NCBI GenBank assembly: GCA_024222295.1
Contig: JAAEPF010000034.1
Span: forward strand, 277,678 to 341,677
Reading direction: 5' to 3'
Length of the DNA: 64,000 nt
Origin: Actinomycetes bacterium
Lineage (GTDB): Bacteria > Actinomycetota > Acidimicrobiia > Acidimicrobiales > Microtrichaceae
Each line of letters begins with the position of its first letter. The first letter of the stretch is position 1. The notes beneath the pieces were generated by a model, which saw nothing but the letters and a program-made list of their open reading frames with translations, was not told the DNA's origin and searched no databases. Below are positions 35,626 through 45,132 of this stretch, in pieces. The translations under genes were made by a program, and so were the position numbers.

Positions 35626-36488
35626 ACACATCGCTCGATGTGGGCGCTGAGGTTCCGGCCACGATGGTGCCGACCATGCACCGGGTGGCCGGCCGGCGCA
35701 CCGAGATTCGCCCTGATCCCGCAGCGGGCATCGACGAGGTGGTGACCGTCGAGCTGGAGCCGGTTGCCGAGGCGCTGGGGCCCTTCGAGCCGGGCCAGTT
35801 CGCGATGATCTGGGCACCGGGAGTAGGGGAGGTGCCCATCTCTGTGTCGACCGTGGACGGTGGCCGCCTCGGTCTGACCATTCGCTCCGTCGGAGCCACC
35901 ACGGCGAAGCTGTGTGCGTCACCGGTCGGAAGCGAGCTCGGGCTCCGGGGGCCGTTCGGCCGTGGTTGGACGCTGCCCCAAGCCGGCAAGCAGTCGATCG
36001 TGGTCAGCGGCGGAATCGGACTCGCCCCTCTGCGTCTGCACATCGAGGCGCTCGTCGAGTCGCGTCGCGAGCTCGCCGATCCGAAGCTTGTGCTGATCAT
36101 CGGTGCCCGCACACCCGCGGAGATCCTGTACCCGGAACTGATCGACGAGTGGGGCGAAATCTGCGAAGTGCATGTGACCGTGGACCGAGCTGCGCCGGGC
36201 TGGCACGGCGAGGTCGGTCTGGTGACTTCCACGCTCTCGCGGCTGGATGTGGACGCCGACGCCACTGCTGCTCTGTGCGGTCCGGAGATCATGATGCGGC
36301 TGGCGGGCGCCGACGTCGTGGCCGCAGGCGCCCCGGCCGCGGGTGTGGAGGTGTCGATGGAACGCTCGATGGCGTGCGCGGTCGCCCACTGCGGCCGTTG
36401 CCAGATAGGCCCCGTGCTCGTGTGCCGCGACGGTCCGGTGTTCGCATGGCCCGAGGCCAGTCCGCTGATGGAGGTGCGCAGGTGGTGA
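35622..36488 (+). CDS. hyhG: [NiFe]-hydrogenase gamma subunit, FAD/NAD(P)-binding reductase
   Basis: A 288-residue ferredoxin-NADP-reductase-type subunit that exchanges electrons with NAD(P)H. The FAD domain has [20 protein letters not shown] and [14 protein letters not shown]; the NAD domain opens with [19 protein letters not shown] and contains [15 protein letters not shown]. The C-terminus holds a 2Fe-2S site, [12 protein letters not shown] plus a later cysteine (VLVCRDG). This is the standard HydG/HyhG layout. The GTG start overlaps the upstream stop by 4 nt. Confidence 0.93.
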   Translation: MNTSLDVGAEVPATMVPTMHRVAGRRTEIRPDPAAGIDEVVTVELEPVAEALGPFEPGQFAMIWAPGVGEVPISVSTVDGGRLGLTIRSVGATTAKLCASPVGSELGLRGPFGRGWTLPQAGKQSIVVSGGIGLAPLRLHIEALVESRRELADPKLVLIIGARTPAEILYPELIDEWGEICEVHVTVDRAAPGWHGEVGLVTSTLSRLDVDADATAALCGPEIMMRLAGADVVAAGAPAAGVEVSMERSMACAVAHCGRCQIGPVLVCRDGPVFAWPEASPLMEVRRW

Positions 36489-36495
36489 TCCCGCA

Positions 36496-37323
36496 ATGAG
36501 CGGAGCGCCGACGACGCCGAAAGCGAAGCCTTCGCTGGCGGTGTGGAAGTTCGCGTCGTGCGACGGTTGCCAGCTCACGTTGCTCGACTGCGAGGACGAG
36601 CTGCTCGCCGTCGCCGGCGCAGTACGGATCGCTTCGTTCCTCGAAGCGTCGAGCGCCGTGGTGGAAGGCCCCTACGACGTGTCCCTTGTGGAGGGATCGA
36701 TCACCACCGAGCACGACGCGCAGCGGATCCAGGAGGTACGGGCACAGTCCGGGCTGTTGGTCACAATCGGCGCATGCGCGACAGCAGGCGGAATCCAGGC
36801 GTTGCGCAACTCGGCCGACGTGCGCGAGTTCGTGTCGGTCGTCTACGCCCAGCCCGACTTCATCTCGACGCTGGACACCTCCACGGCGATCTCGCAGCAC
36901 GTCAAGGTGGATCTTGAATTGCGGGGTTGCCCGATCGACCGCAACCAGCTGCTCGAGGTGATCGCCTCGCTGCTGGCCGGTCGCCGTCCCGACATCCCCG
37001 ACCACAGCGTGTGCGTGGAATGCAAGCAGGCCGGCAATGTGTGCGTCGCCGTCGCATCCGGCACGCCGTGTCTCGGCCCTGCCACCCAGGCCGGCTGCGG
37101 CGCCCTCTGCCCGGGCTACAACCGCGGGTGCTTCGGGTGCTTCGGGCCATCCGAGCAGCCCAACACCGAGTCGATGACCGCGATGCTCGCCGACCACGGC
37201 CTGTCCGGTGAGGAGTTGGTGAGGGTCTACCGGTCCTTCACCGGCGGAGCGCCAGAGTTCGCCGGCGCGGCGGATGCAGTGGAAGTGAGCCTGCGCGGAG
37301 CGGACGGGGAGGTGGTGGCGTGA
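36496..37323 (+). CDS. hyhS: [NiFe]-hydrogenase small (delta) subunit
   Basis: A 275-residue electron-transfer subunit next to the catalytic subunit. Proximal-cluster ligands are in [14 protein letters not shown] (C22 and C25), [12 protein letters not shown] and [10 protein letters not shown]. The C-terminal third is cysteine-rich ([11 protein letters not shown], then [19 protein letters not shown]) and supplies the medial and distal clusters. There is no twin-arginine signal, so the enzyme is cytoplasmic. It starts 7 nt after hyhG and overlaps hyhL by 4 nt. Confidence 0.94.
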   Translation: MSGAPTTPKAKPSLAVWKFASCDGCQLTLLDCEDELLAVAGAVRIASFLEASSAVVEGPYDVSLVEGSITTEHDAQRIQEVRAQSGLLVTIGACATAGGIQALRNSADVREFVSVVYAQPDFISTLDTSTAISQHVKVDLELRGCPIDRNQLLEVIASLLAGRRPDIPDHSVCVECKQAGNVCVAVASGTPCLGPATQAGCGALCPGYNRGCFGCFGPSEQPNTESMTAMLADHGLSGEELVRVYRSFTGGAPEFAGAADAVEVSLRGADGEVVA

Positions 37324-38681
37324 CTCATCGCAGCGCCGCTTCGCGCACAGTGCGCGTCGAACAGTTGGCCCGGGTCGAGGGCGAGGGTGCACTCCGCCTC
37401 GACGTCGTCGACGGCGTGGTCACCGACGTGCAGCTCAACATCTACGAACCGCCGCGGTTCTTCGAGGCGTTCCTCGAGGGCCGCAACCTGATGGAGCCCG
37501 CCGACATAACAGCGCGCATCTGCGGTATCTGCCCAGTGGCCTACCAGATGAGCGCGTGCCGCGCGATAGAGCACGCGTGCGGGGTGACCGTCGACGACAC
37601 CGTGATGGCTCTGCGTCGACTCCTCTACTGCGGCGAGTGGATCGAGTCGCACACCCTGCACGTGTCGATGCTGCACGCCCCCGACTTCATGGGAGTCCAC
37701 TCGGCGATCGAGCTGGCCGAGGTCGACCGCGCCACGGTGGAGCGCGCGCTCCGGCTGAAGAAGGCGGGCAACACGATCCTCGAGACGGTCGGTGGCCGGG
37801 CGATCCACCCGGTCAATGTCCGCGTGGGCGGGTTTCACCGCCTTCCGCGCCCGGAGGAACTCGCGAAGCTCAAGCCGGTGCTCGATGAGGCAATGGGCGA
37901 TGCGCGTGCCGTCGCCGAGTGGGTGTCTGGCTTCGAGTTCCCAGACGTGACCATGGACTACCGATTCGTCACCGCGGACGATCCGGGCCACTACCCGGTG
38001 TTCGGTGACGGATTCGTGATTGACGGCGGCGAGCACGGCCCGGCGGAGACCTTTGCTGTGGCCGAGTTTCCCGAGCAGGTCGTGGAGAGCCACGTCGAGC
38101 ACTCCACCGCCCTTCACGCCCACTTGCGTTCCGGCGACGGTTATCTGGTGGGTCCGATGGCTCGCTATGCCATGGCCTCCGAGCGGCTCCATCCGGCAGC
38201 GCAGGAGGTGGCCGGGTCAATCGGGCTGTCGCCGCCGGTCACCAATCCGTTCCGCAGCATCATGGTGCGCGCCGTGGAGGTGGTTCACGCCCTGGCCACG
38301 GCCCTGGAAGTGATCGACGGGCTCGACTCGGCGGCCCTGTCGGGCCCGGCGTTCGCGGACGTACCGCCTCCAGCTGAGGGCACGGTGGTCGGCCACGGCA
38401 TCACCGAGGCCCCGCGTGGTCTGCTCTATCACCGATATGGCATCGACTCCGAAGGCCTGATCACCAAGGCCGTGATCGTGCCACCGACCTCACAGAACCA
38501 GCCGACGATCGAGCATGACCTCTGGCATGTCGCCGAGGACCTGCTCGCCGCGCAAGGTGACACCCTGACCGACGCCGAGTTGCAGCACCGCTGCGAGGTG
38601 GCGATCCGCAACCACGATCCCTGCATCAGCTGCGCGACGCACTTCCTCGACATGACCGTCAACCGCCGCCGCAGCAGTTGA
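37320..38681 (+). CDS. hyhL: [NiFe]-hydrogenase large (alpha) subunit, catalytic, group 3b type
   Basis: A 453-residue catalytic subunit carrying the NiFe centre. The N-terminal ligand motif is [10 protein letters not shown] (C68 and C71), with tyrosine where many groups have histidine. The C-terminal ligands are in DPCISCATH (C435 and C438). Twelve residues follow H441 and are expected to be cut off by the maturation protease encoded next. The surrounding beta/gamma/delta subunits define a bidirectional cytoplasmic NAD(P)-linked enzyme. No hypABCDEF genes are in the window, so cofactor assembly must be encoded elsewhere. Confidence 0.94.
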   Translation: MTHRSAASRTVRVEQLARVEGEGALRLDVVDGVVTDVQLNIYEPPRFFEAFLEGRNLMEPADITARICGICPVAYQMSACRAIEHACGVTVDDTVMALRRLLYCGEWIESHTLHVSMLHAPDFMGVHSAIELAEVDRATVERALRLKKAGNTILETVGGRAIHPVNVRVGGFHRLPRPEELAKLKPVLDEAMGDARAVAEWVSGFEFPDVTMDYRFVTADDPGHYPVFGDGFVIDGGEHGPAETFAVAEFPEQVVESHVEHSTALHAHLRSGDGYLVGPMARYAMASERLHPAAQEVAGSIGLSPPVTNPFRSIMVRAVEVVHALATALEVIDGLDSAALSGPAFADVPPPAEGTVVGHGITEAPRGLLYHRYGIDSEGLITKAVIVPPTSQNQPTIEHDLWHVAEDLLAAQGDTLTDAELQHRCEVAIRNHDPCISCATHFLDMTVNRRRSS

Positions 38682-39184
38682 CCGGCGCGGATGCTGTCGC
38701 TCAGGAGAGGGCCCTCGTCATCGGGGTGGGCAACCGGTTCCGCGGCGACGACGGGGTAGGTGCGGCGGTGCTCGATGCGCTGGGGGAGATCGAAGCGACG
38801 GCCGCTGGGCTCGACCTGCTCGAGCTGGATGGAGAGCCGACGCGACTGGTCGACGCTTGGCACGCGAGGCCGAGCGTGATCGTCGTGGACGCGGTGCTGG
38901 CTGACGATGTCGAGCCCGGCGGGCTGGTTGTGCTGGAAGGTGAGTCCGCGCTCGACCCGGACCGGGTCGGCCACTGGAGCGCAGGTGTATCCGGGCATTC
39001 CGCCGGCCTTGGGGAGGCGCTGCGCCTCGCGGCGGTGCTCGACCGGTTGCCGGCCGAGCTTGTGGTCCTCGGTGTTGCTGCAAACGACTTCGGTGACGGT
39101 CCCGGCCTCTCAGGACCTGTGCAGAGCGCCGTGGGCGACGTCGTGGCGGAAATCCGTCGGCGTACGGTTGACTTGGGGTCATGA
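38678..39184 (+). CDS. Hydrogenase maturation endopeptidase (HyaD/HycI family)
   Basis: A 168-residue protease that removes the C-terminal peptide of the large subunit once nickel is inserted. Family blocks: LVIGVGNRFRGDDGVGAAVL, with the nickel-sensing aspartate, then VIVVDAVLADDV with the second acidic ligand, and a histidine in SAGVSGHSAGLGEAL. The start overlaps the hyhL stop by 4 nt, which matches its stoichiometric role. Confidence 0.92.
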   Translation: MTGADAVAQERALVIGVGNRFRGDDGVGAAVLDALGEIEATAAGLDLLELDGEPTRLVDAWHARPSVIVVDAVLADDVEPGGLVVLEGESALDPDRVGHWSAGVSGHSAGLGEALRLAAVLDRLPAELVVLGVAANDFGDGPGLSGPVQSAVGDVVAEIRRRTVDLGS

Positions 39185-40305
39185 AACCCCGAACGGTTGG
39201 TGTACCCACCGAGGTCAAGCCTGATGAGCACCGGGTGGCGATCACTCCCGACGGTGTGCGTGAGCTGCGCCACCTCGACCTGGAGGTACTGGTCCAGTCC
39301 GGTGCCGGCGTGGGCGCGTCCATCGCCGATGCCGACTACGAGCAGGCCGGCGCGACAGTGGTTGCCGAGGCCGTAGAGGTGTGGGAGCGCTCGGATGTGC
39401 TCTGCAAGGTGAAGGAGCCGCTCGAGGAGGAGTTCGGTCACTTCCGCGAGGACCTGGTGCTGTTCACCTACCTCCACCTGGCGGCGTACCCACAGGTGGC
39501 CGACGCGTTGCTGGGCGCCTCCATGACGGCCGTGGCCTACGAGACGGTCCAGACCACCGAGGGAGCCCTGCCGTTGCTGGCCCCGATGAGCGAGGTGGCG
39601 GGCCGCATGTCGATACAGATCGGCGCTCACTTCCTGGAGCGCCACAACGGTGGCCGTGGAGTCCTGCTCGGGGGAGCTCCGGGCGTGCGCCCTGCGCGCG
39701 TCGTGGTGCTGGGTGCCGGCAACGTCGGATGGAACGCCGCATGGATGGCTGCGGGCCTCGAGGCCGAGGTACACGTGCTCGATCGCAACATCGACCGGCT
39801 GCGCTGGACCGACCAGATCCAGATGGGGCGCATCCTCACGCTCGCCTCCAACCGCGGCCAGGTCGAGCGTGCCATTGCGGAGGCGGACCTGGTGATCGGG
39901 GCCGTGCTCGTCGCCGGAGGGCGCGCACCGGTGGTGGTGTCCGAGGAGATGGTTGCCACGATGCGGCCGGGCTCGGTGATCGTCGACATCGCGATCGACC
40001 AGGGTGGATGCATCGAGACCTCGCGCGAGACCACACACGCGGATCCCGTGTTCGAGCGTCACGGAGTCATCCACTACTGCGTCGGGAACATCCCCGGGGC
40101 GGTGCCCCACACCTCGACCTATGCGCTCACCAACGTGACCTTGCCGTACCTGGCGGAGCTCGCCTCACGCGGCGTACGCGATGCGGCCGCCGTCGATCCG
40201 TCGCTGGCGCTCGGGGTCAACACGGCCGGTGGGGCGGTTGTCAACGAAGCAGTGGCCGAAGCCCTGGGACGGCCCTACTCACCGCTCAGCGACGCGCTGG
40301 ACTGA
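39181..40305 (+). CDS. ald: Alanine dehydrogenase
   Basis: A 374-residue NAD-dependent enzyme that interconverts L-alanine with pyruvate and ammonia. The N-terminus PRTVGVPTEVKPDEHRVAIT, the catalytic lysine in CKVKEPLEEEF, the catalytic histidine in FTYLHLAAYP and the NAD fold VVVLGAGNVGWNAAWMAAGL are all present, and the length is normal. Its ATG overlaps the maturation-protease stop by 4 nt. It is therefore the last gene of the hydrogenase operon, suggesting that NADH from hydrogen oxidation, or NADH to be disposed of, is linked to alanine formation. Confidence 0.93.
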   Translation: MKPRTVGVPTEVKPDEHRVAITPDGVRELRHLDLEVLVQSGAGVGASIADADYEQAGATVVAEAVEVWERSDVLCKVKEPLEEEFGHFREDLVLFTYLHLAAYPQVADALLGASMTAVAYETVQTTEGALPLLAPMSEVAGRMSIQIGAHFLERHNGGRGVLLGGAPGVRPARVVVLGAGNVGWNAAWMAAGLEAEVHVLDRNIDRLRWTDQIQMGRILTLASNRGQVERAIAEADLVIGAVLVAGGRAPVVVSEEMVATMRPGSVIVDIAIDQGGCIETSRETTHADPVFERHGVIHYCVGNIPGAVPHTSTYALTNVTLPYLAELASRGVRDAAAVDPSLALGVNTAGGAVVNEAVAEALGRPYSPLSDALD

Positions 40306-40326
40306 GTCGGGCGGGCTCTCGCTGGT

Positions 40327-41550
40327 TCAGCGCGCTGCCCGCAGGGCGTCGGAGGTGGACTCGAGGATCTGTGCCAACTCCTGGTCGGTGACCACGAGCG
40401 GAGGGCAGTAAGCGATCGAGTGCTCGCCGATCGGGCGGGCGATCACCCCGGAACCCAGCATGTGGTCCCTCACCTCGCGGGCGGAGGTCTCGTCGGGCAG
40501 CGTGATGGCCCAGAGTCCCCCCGCACCCCTGACCGAGGCGGCTGCGCCCTGCTCCACGAGCTCCGCGAGCCCGGCGCCCAGCTCGTCGGCGATGTGCGAA
40601 GCGCGGGCTGCGAGTCCCTCTGCCTCGATCAGGTCGATGTTGGCCAGTGCCGCGGCACACGCTGCGGGGTGACCCGAGTAGGTGAAGCCGTGTCTGAACC
40701 AGCGTTCGTGGTCGGCTTCCAGCACCGCTCGGGTGGCAGCGCCCACCAGTACCCCGCCGAGCGGCTGGTATCCACTGGTCGCACCCTTGGCGAACGTGAC
40801 CAGGTCGGGAGTCACCCCGAAGTGGTCTGCTCCCCACCACTCGCCAAGGCGGCCGAAGGCGCACACCACCTCGTCGAAGATGAGTAGCGAACCGTACTCG
40901 TCGCACAGCTCGCGCAGGCCGTTCAGGTACCCCGGAGCCGGCGGCCACACACCGGCGGCGCCCTGCACCGGTTCGGCAATCACGGCCGCAACCCGGTCCT
41001 CGTGCTCGGCGAAGGCTGCGGCAACGTCCTCGAGGTCGTCGGCATCGGTGTGCACCACGTCGCCGAGCAGTGGGCCCCAGTGCTCCCTGTTGGGCGCCAG
41101 GCCCTGTGCCGTCGTACCCCCGTAGCCGACCCCGTGGTAGCCGCGGTCGCGGCTGATGACCACACAGCGCTCCGGGTGCCCCTGCCATGACCAGTGCAGC
41201 CGGGCCAGCTTCAGGGCTGTCTCCACTGCCTCGGAGCCCGAACTGGTGAGGAACACCCGCGCGTCGGCCATCGGCGCGATCTGTGCCAGGCGGTCGGCGA
41301 GAGCATCTGCGGGCGGGTTGGTGAACTTCTCGAATGTGTGGAAGGCATCGAGGGTATGCAGCTGCGCGGTGATGGCGTCGATGATCTCGGCTCGTCCGTG
41401 ACCCACCTGGCAGTACCACAGCGATGCCATCGCGTCGATGTAGGTGCGCCCGTACGAGTCCCGTACGGTGCTGCCCTCGCCACCCACGATCGAGATGAAG
41501 TCGACCTCGGTCGGTCGGGCGAACGGATGCAGAAGCGCGCGACTGGCCAT
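40327..41550 (-). CDS. Class III aminotransferase (omega-amino acid/diamine type)
   Basis: A 407-residue PLP enzyme. Blocks: GRTYIDAMASLWYCQVGHGR (substrate-entry region), FLTSSGSEAVETALKLAR, ELCDEYGSLLIFDEVVCAFG (pyridine-nitrogen aspartate) and LVTFAKGATSGYQPLGGVLV with the PLP lysine. It resembles beta-alanine/putrescine/adenosylmethionine-8-amino-7-oxononanoate aminotransferases; pyruvate is a likely acceptor, making alanine. It is convergent with ald (21 bp apart). The ATG at 41550 fits family length. Confidence 0.92.
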   Translation of the reverse strand: MASRALLHPFARPTEVDFISIVGGEGSTVRDSYGRTYIDAMASLWYCQVGHGRAEIIDAITAQLHTLDAFHTFEKFTNPPADALADRLAQIAPMADARVFLTSSGSEAVETALKLARLHWSWQGHPERCVVISRDRGYHGVGYGGTTAQGLAPNREHWGPLLGDVVHTDADDLEDVAAAFAEHEDRVAAVIAEPVQGAAGVWPPAPGYLNGLRELCDEYGSLLIFDEVVCAFGRLGEWWGADHFGVTPDLVTFAKGATSGYQPLGGVLVGAATRAVLEADHERWFRHGFTYSGHPAACAAALANIDLIEAEGLAARASHIADELGAGLAELVEQGAAASVRGAGGLWAITLPDETSAREVRDHMLGSGVIARPIGEHSIAYCPPLVVTDQELAQILESTSDALRAAR

Positions 41551-41697
41551 CGCCGCACGGTACCGGCGCCGGCGAGTTCTCGTGGGGCCAATGGCTGGCA
41601 CGATCGGCGCCGGATTGCGTCGGCTCTTGCATAGAGTACGAAGCGCGTTTCAGCGCACGGCTCGGCGATTCGCCCACCATGACCCCCGGGAGCCCCC

Positions 41698-44025
41698 ATG
41701 AACAACTGGACCCGCAAGCTCGGCAACCTCACCCTTGCGGACGTCGACCTCGTAGGCGGCAAGAACGCGAACCTCGGCGAGATGATCGGCGCCGGCTTCC
41801 CGGTCCCCGGTGGTTTCGCCGTGACCGCCCAGGCATACCTGGATGCAATGGACGCGGCGCCGGATGCCTCCGGCAAGTCGCTGCGCCAGGCGCTCCTCGA
41901 CGACGTCGCGAACGCAGACGTGTCGGATCCGGCCTCGCTGACCGCGCTCAGCGACAGCGTCCACGACCGGATCCGCGCTGCCGGAATGCCTGAAGACATG
42001 GCCGAGGTGGTCAAGTCGGCCTACGACGAGGCGGGTGGGGGCGCGGTTGCCGTCCGCTCGTCGGCCACCAATGAAGACGGCGCGGATGCCAGCTTCGCCG
42101 GCATGAACGAGACGTACACCAACGTGATCGGTCACGACCAGCTGATCCAGCGCATCGTGGACTGCTGGGCATCGCTCTACGGCGAGCGCGTGATTTCCTA
42201 CCGCGCAGGCCGCGAGATCGCCGATGAACCGGCGATCGCAGTGGCCGTGCAGCACATGGTCAACTCGGAGGCCTCCGGGGTGATGTTCACCGTCGACCCC
42301 TCGACCGAAGACCGCAACCTGCTCGTCATCGAGGCCGCCCAAGGACTCGGTGAAGTTGTGGTCGGCGGGCTCGTGGAACCCGATACCTACACGGTCGACC
42401 GTGCAGCACACCGGATCCGCAACATCCGCCTCGGCCACCAGGCGTTCCGAATCGTGCGCGGTGACGACGGCCAGGACCGAACCGAGGACCTCTCCGAGGA
42501 CGACGGAGCCCAACAGGTGCTGCCGGCGGACCGGATCGTGGAACTCTCCGACATCGGCGTGAAGGTCGAGGAGTACTACGAGATGCCGATGGACACCGAG
42601 TGGGCGCTGGAAGACGGCAAGCTCTACCTGGTGCAGGCCCGGCCCATCACGACGCTTCATGCAGGCGGCGCCTCGGCGGGGGACAACGGTGACGGCGCCG
42701 CCGCGTCTGACGAGCCGCTGCCCGAACCGCTGATCACCGGCCTGCCCGCATCGCCGGGCGTGGTCACGGGCAAGGTGCGTGTGCTGCAGTCCCATGAGGA
42801 GGGCGGGACGCTCAAGGACGGTGAGATCCTCGTTGCCCCGATGACCTCACCGGACTGGGTGCCCACGATGCGGCGGGCCGCTGCACTGGTCACCGATGGA
42901 GGTGGCATGACCTGCCACGCCGCAATCGTCAGCCGCGAGCTGGGCGTGCCCGGCATGGTCGGCACCCGCAACGCCACCACGGTGCTGCGCACCGGGGAGC
43001 AGGTGACGGTCGATGGCAAGGCCGGACGGGTCTTCCCGGGCGACGTCACGAAGATCCTGGATCCACCTGCACCCAGCGGTGGGGTCGTCGTCTCCGGCCT
43101 GCCGACGGAGCCGGGCTCGGTCGAGCCCCTTGCCACGAAGCTCTACGTCAACCTCGCGATCGCGGAGCGCGCCCAGACGGTCGCCGAGATGCCCGTCGAC
43201 GGCGTGGGGCTGTTGCGTGCGGAGTTCATGATCACCGACGCCCTCGGTGGCGAGCACCCGCGCAAGTTGATCGCCGAGGGCCGCAGTTCGGAGTTCGTCG
43301 ACAAGATGGCCGACCAGCTCCTCGAGGTGACCCGGCCGTTCGGCACGCGGCCCGTGGTGTACCGCACCACGGACTTCCGCACCAATGAGTTCCGCGAGCT
43401 CAAGGGTGGCGACGAGTACGAGCCGCCGGAGGAGAACCCGATGATCGGGTTCCGCGGTGCCTACCGGTACCTGAGCCAGCCCGAGGTGTTCGACCTGGAG
43501 CTGCAGTACCTGTCCCGTGTGCACGAGGAGTGCCAGAACCTGATCGTGATGATCCCGTTCGTACGAACGAAGTGGGAACTCGAGCAAGTGCTCGAGTTGA
43601 TCGACCGCTCGTCACTCGGATCGCACCGCAACCTGAAGCGCTGGGTGATGGCCGAGGTCCCCTCGATCGTGTACCGCATTCCCGACTACGCGGCCATGGG
43701 CATTGACGGTGTGTCGATCGGCTCCAACGACCTGACCCAGCTCATGTTGGGCGTGGACCGTGATTCAGAGGTGTGCGCGGAGTTGTTCGACGAGGCCGAC
43801 GACGCGGTCCTGGACGCGATCGGCAGCATCGTCACCGCTGCCCGCGCGGCGGGGATCACCTCGTCGCTCTGCGGCCAGGCGCCGTCCAACCGGCCCGACT
43901 TCGCCGAGCACCTCGTGAGGTTCGGGATCACGTCCGTTTCGGTCAACCCCGACGTGGCCGAGCACACCCGTGCGGTGATGGCGGCTGCGGAGCGCCGCCT
44001 CCTGCTCGAAGCGGTGCGGGGCTGA
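41698..44025 (+). CDS. ppsA: Phosphoenolpyruvate synthase
   Basis: A 775-residue enzyme that makes PEP from pyruvate and ATP, releasing AMP and phosphate. The N-terminal ATP-grasp-like domain has [20 protein letters not shown] and [20 protein letters not shown]. The phosphohistidine domain has [18 protein letters not shown], with the catalytic histidine at residue 407. The C-terminal TIM barrel carries [20 protein letters not shown] and [18 protein letters not shown]. It serves gluconeogenesis from acetyl-CoA or pyruvate, in keeping with growth on lipid-type substrates. It reads toward the PqqC-like gene. Confidence 0.95.
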   Translation: MNNWTRKLGNLTLADVDLVGGKNANLGEMIGAGFPVPGGFAVTAQAYLDAMDAAPDASGKSLRQALLDDVANADVSDPASLTALSDSVHDRIRAAGMPEDMAEVVKSAYDEAGGGAVAVRSSATNEDGADASFAGMNETYTNVIGHDQLIQRIVDCWASLYGERVISYRAGREIADEPAIAVAVQHMVNSEASGVMFTVDPSTEDRNLLVIEAAQGLGEVVVGGLVEPDTYTVDRAAHRIRNIRLGHQAFRIVRGDDGQDRTEDLSEDDGAQQVLPADRIVELSDIGVKVEEYYEMPMDTEWALEDGKLYLVQARPITTLHAGGASAGDNGDGAAASDEPLPEPLITGLPASPGVVTGKVRVLQSHEEGGTLKDGEILVAPMTSPDWVPTMRRAAALVTDGGGMTCHAAIVSRELGVPGMVGTRNATTVLRTGEQVTVDGKAGRVFPGDVTKILDPPAPSGGVVVSGLPTEPGSVEPLATKLYVNLAIAERAQTVAEMPVDGVGLLRAEFMITDALGGEHPRKLIAEGRSSEFVDKMADQLLEVTRPFGTRPVVYRTTDFRTNEFRELKGGDEYEPPEENPMIGFRGAYRYLSQPEVFDLELQYLSRVHEECQNLIVMIPFVRTKWELEQVLELIDRSSLGSHRNLKRWVMAEVPSIVYRIPDYAAMGIDGVSIGSNDLTQLMLGVDRDSEVCAELFDEADDAVLDAIGSIVTAARAAGITSSLCGQAPSNRPDFAEHLVRFGITSVSVNPDVAEHTRAVMAAAERRLLLEAVRG

Positions 44026-44064
44026 GCTTTGCGGACCAGCATCCAGGGAGCCAGGCCCCGCTCT

Positions 44065-44084
44065 ACCTGACACGCGTGTCAGGT
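44065..44084. promoter_or_regulatory. Palindromic operator site 5 (perfect)
   Basis: Sequence ACCTGACACGCGTGTCAGGT, a perfect 20-bp palindrome. It lies 22 nt upstream of the PqqC-like gene and 40 bp after the ppsA stop. Confidence 0.8.
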
Positions 44085-44105
44085 TTGGGGGTACCATTGG
44101 CACCC

Positions 44106-44876
44106 ATGAGCGACACTGTCAGGGATTTCGAGGATGTCCGCCGGGGAAACGCCTACGAACCGCTCGCGGTCGACGACTTCATGGCCGGGCTGGAGGAGGT
44201 CCAACGGACCGTCTGCAGCACCCGCAACCAGCTGTGGCAGCACGTCGCGGATGGCACCCTCAGCGAGGAGTACCTGCGTCGGTACTGCAAGGAGTACTAC
44301 TTCCTCGGGGTCAACTACACCCGTGAGTTCGCCTCGTTGGTGGCCAACGCTCCCGACCCCGACGTGCTCATGCTCTCGAACTCGGAGCACTTCGCGCATT
44401 GGCTGCAGAACCTCGCCGACGAGACCGGCTACGCGGGCGACGCCAACCACGTCGACATGAAGGTCGACTGGGCACGCATGCTCGGCATCGGTGACGAGGA
44501 GTTGGTCGACTACGTCCCGATCCCCGAGACGCTCGGGATGATCTACACGAGCCTCTACTACATGCGCCGCAGCTACGAGGAAGGCCTGGCGGTCTTCGGC
44601 TGGGCCGGCGAACGCTTTGCCGCATCCACCGGCTACGCCAAGATGATGTACGAGGGCATGCGGGATCACTACGGCATCGAGGTGCCCAACTTCAAGGTCC
44701 ACGCCTACGCCGAAGTCGACCATGGCGATGCTGCCGACTACCTGTTGCGCAAGATCGTGGCCGACGGACTGGTGCAGCACCGGGTTCGCCGTGCGGTCAC
44801 CCATGTGTTCACGGTCCGCAACGCCCGGGCGATCGCGCTCAACCGCTGGCTCGAAGAGCCCGGCGCCCTTCGCTGA
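44106..44876 (+). CDS. PqqC/TenA-like heme-oxygenase-fold iron-containing redox protein
   Basis: A 256-residue all-helical protein of the heme-oxygenase-like superfamily. Blocks: YCKEYYFLGVNYTREFASLV, LSNSEHFAHWLQNLADETGY, and near the C-terminus VHAYAEVDHGDAADYLL. The Glu/His spacing (EHFAH and later EVDHGD) is the kind seen in diiron members of this fold, which do oxidative cleavage or decarboxylation. No PQQ genes are near, so it is not a pqqC. The ATG at 44106 is preceded at 22 nt by a perfect operator copy, placing it in the lipid regulon. Confidence 0.85.
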   Translation: MSDTVRDFEDVRRGNAYEPLAVDDFMAGLEEVQRTVCSTRNQLWQHVADGTLSEEYLRRYCKEYYFLGVNYTREFASLVANAPDPDVLMLSNSEHFAHWLQNLADETGYAGDANHVDMKVDWARMLGIGDEELVDYVPIPETLGMIYTSLYYMRRSYEEGLAVFGWAGERFAASTGYAKMMYEGMRDHYGIEVPNFKVHAYAEVDHGDAADYLLRKIVADGLVQHRVRRAVTHVFTVRNARAIALNRWLEEPGALR

Positions 44877-45132
44877 CCTCTACTACGGTCGGCGCCACAG
44901 CGAACCGGCTTGCCAGCATGCGCCGGCGTCTTCGGGAGCACACGAAGGTACGCAGAGCCCAGGTGTCCGACCGGTGAGGCTGCAAGGATGCCCTTCGCCA
45001 CCTTGCCGTTCGCGGACGACCCGACGATGGAGTTCGTCCTGATCCTGCGGTGGTGTGGCTCCGATGGAGACGAGCTGCCCCCGCCCGCGCCCCCCTGACC
45101 CGGAATGGCACGGCCGCACCCGGCGCCGCTGC

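Noticed and set aside
40286..41680. Long open frame (464 codons) on the minus strand overlapping the aminotransferase
   Set aside because: It is a different frame of the same strand as the aminotransferase, is arginine/glycine-rich with no family motif, and arises from GC-rich codon bias.
44877..45132. Small open frames (for example 44910-45098) between the PqqC-like and DUF368 genes
   Set aside because: No ribosome site, no recognisable family, and composition unlike the neighbouring genes; left as intergenic DNA between convergent genes.
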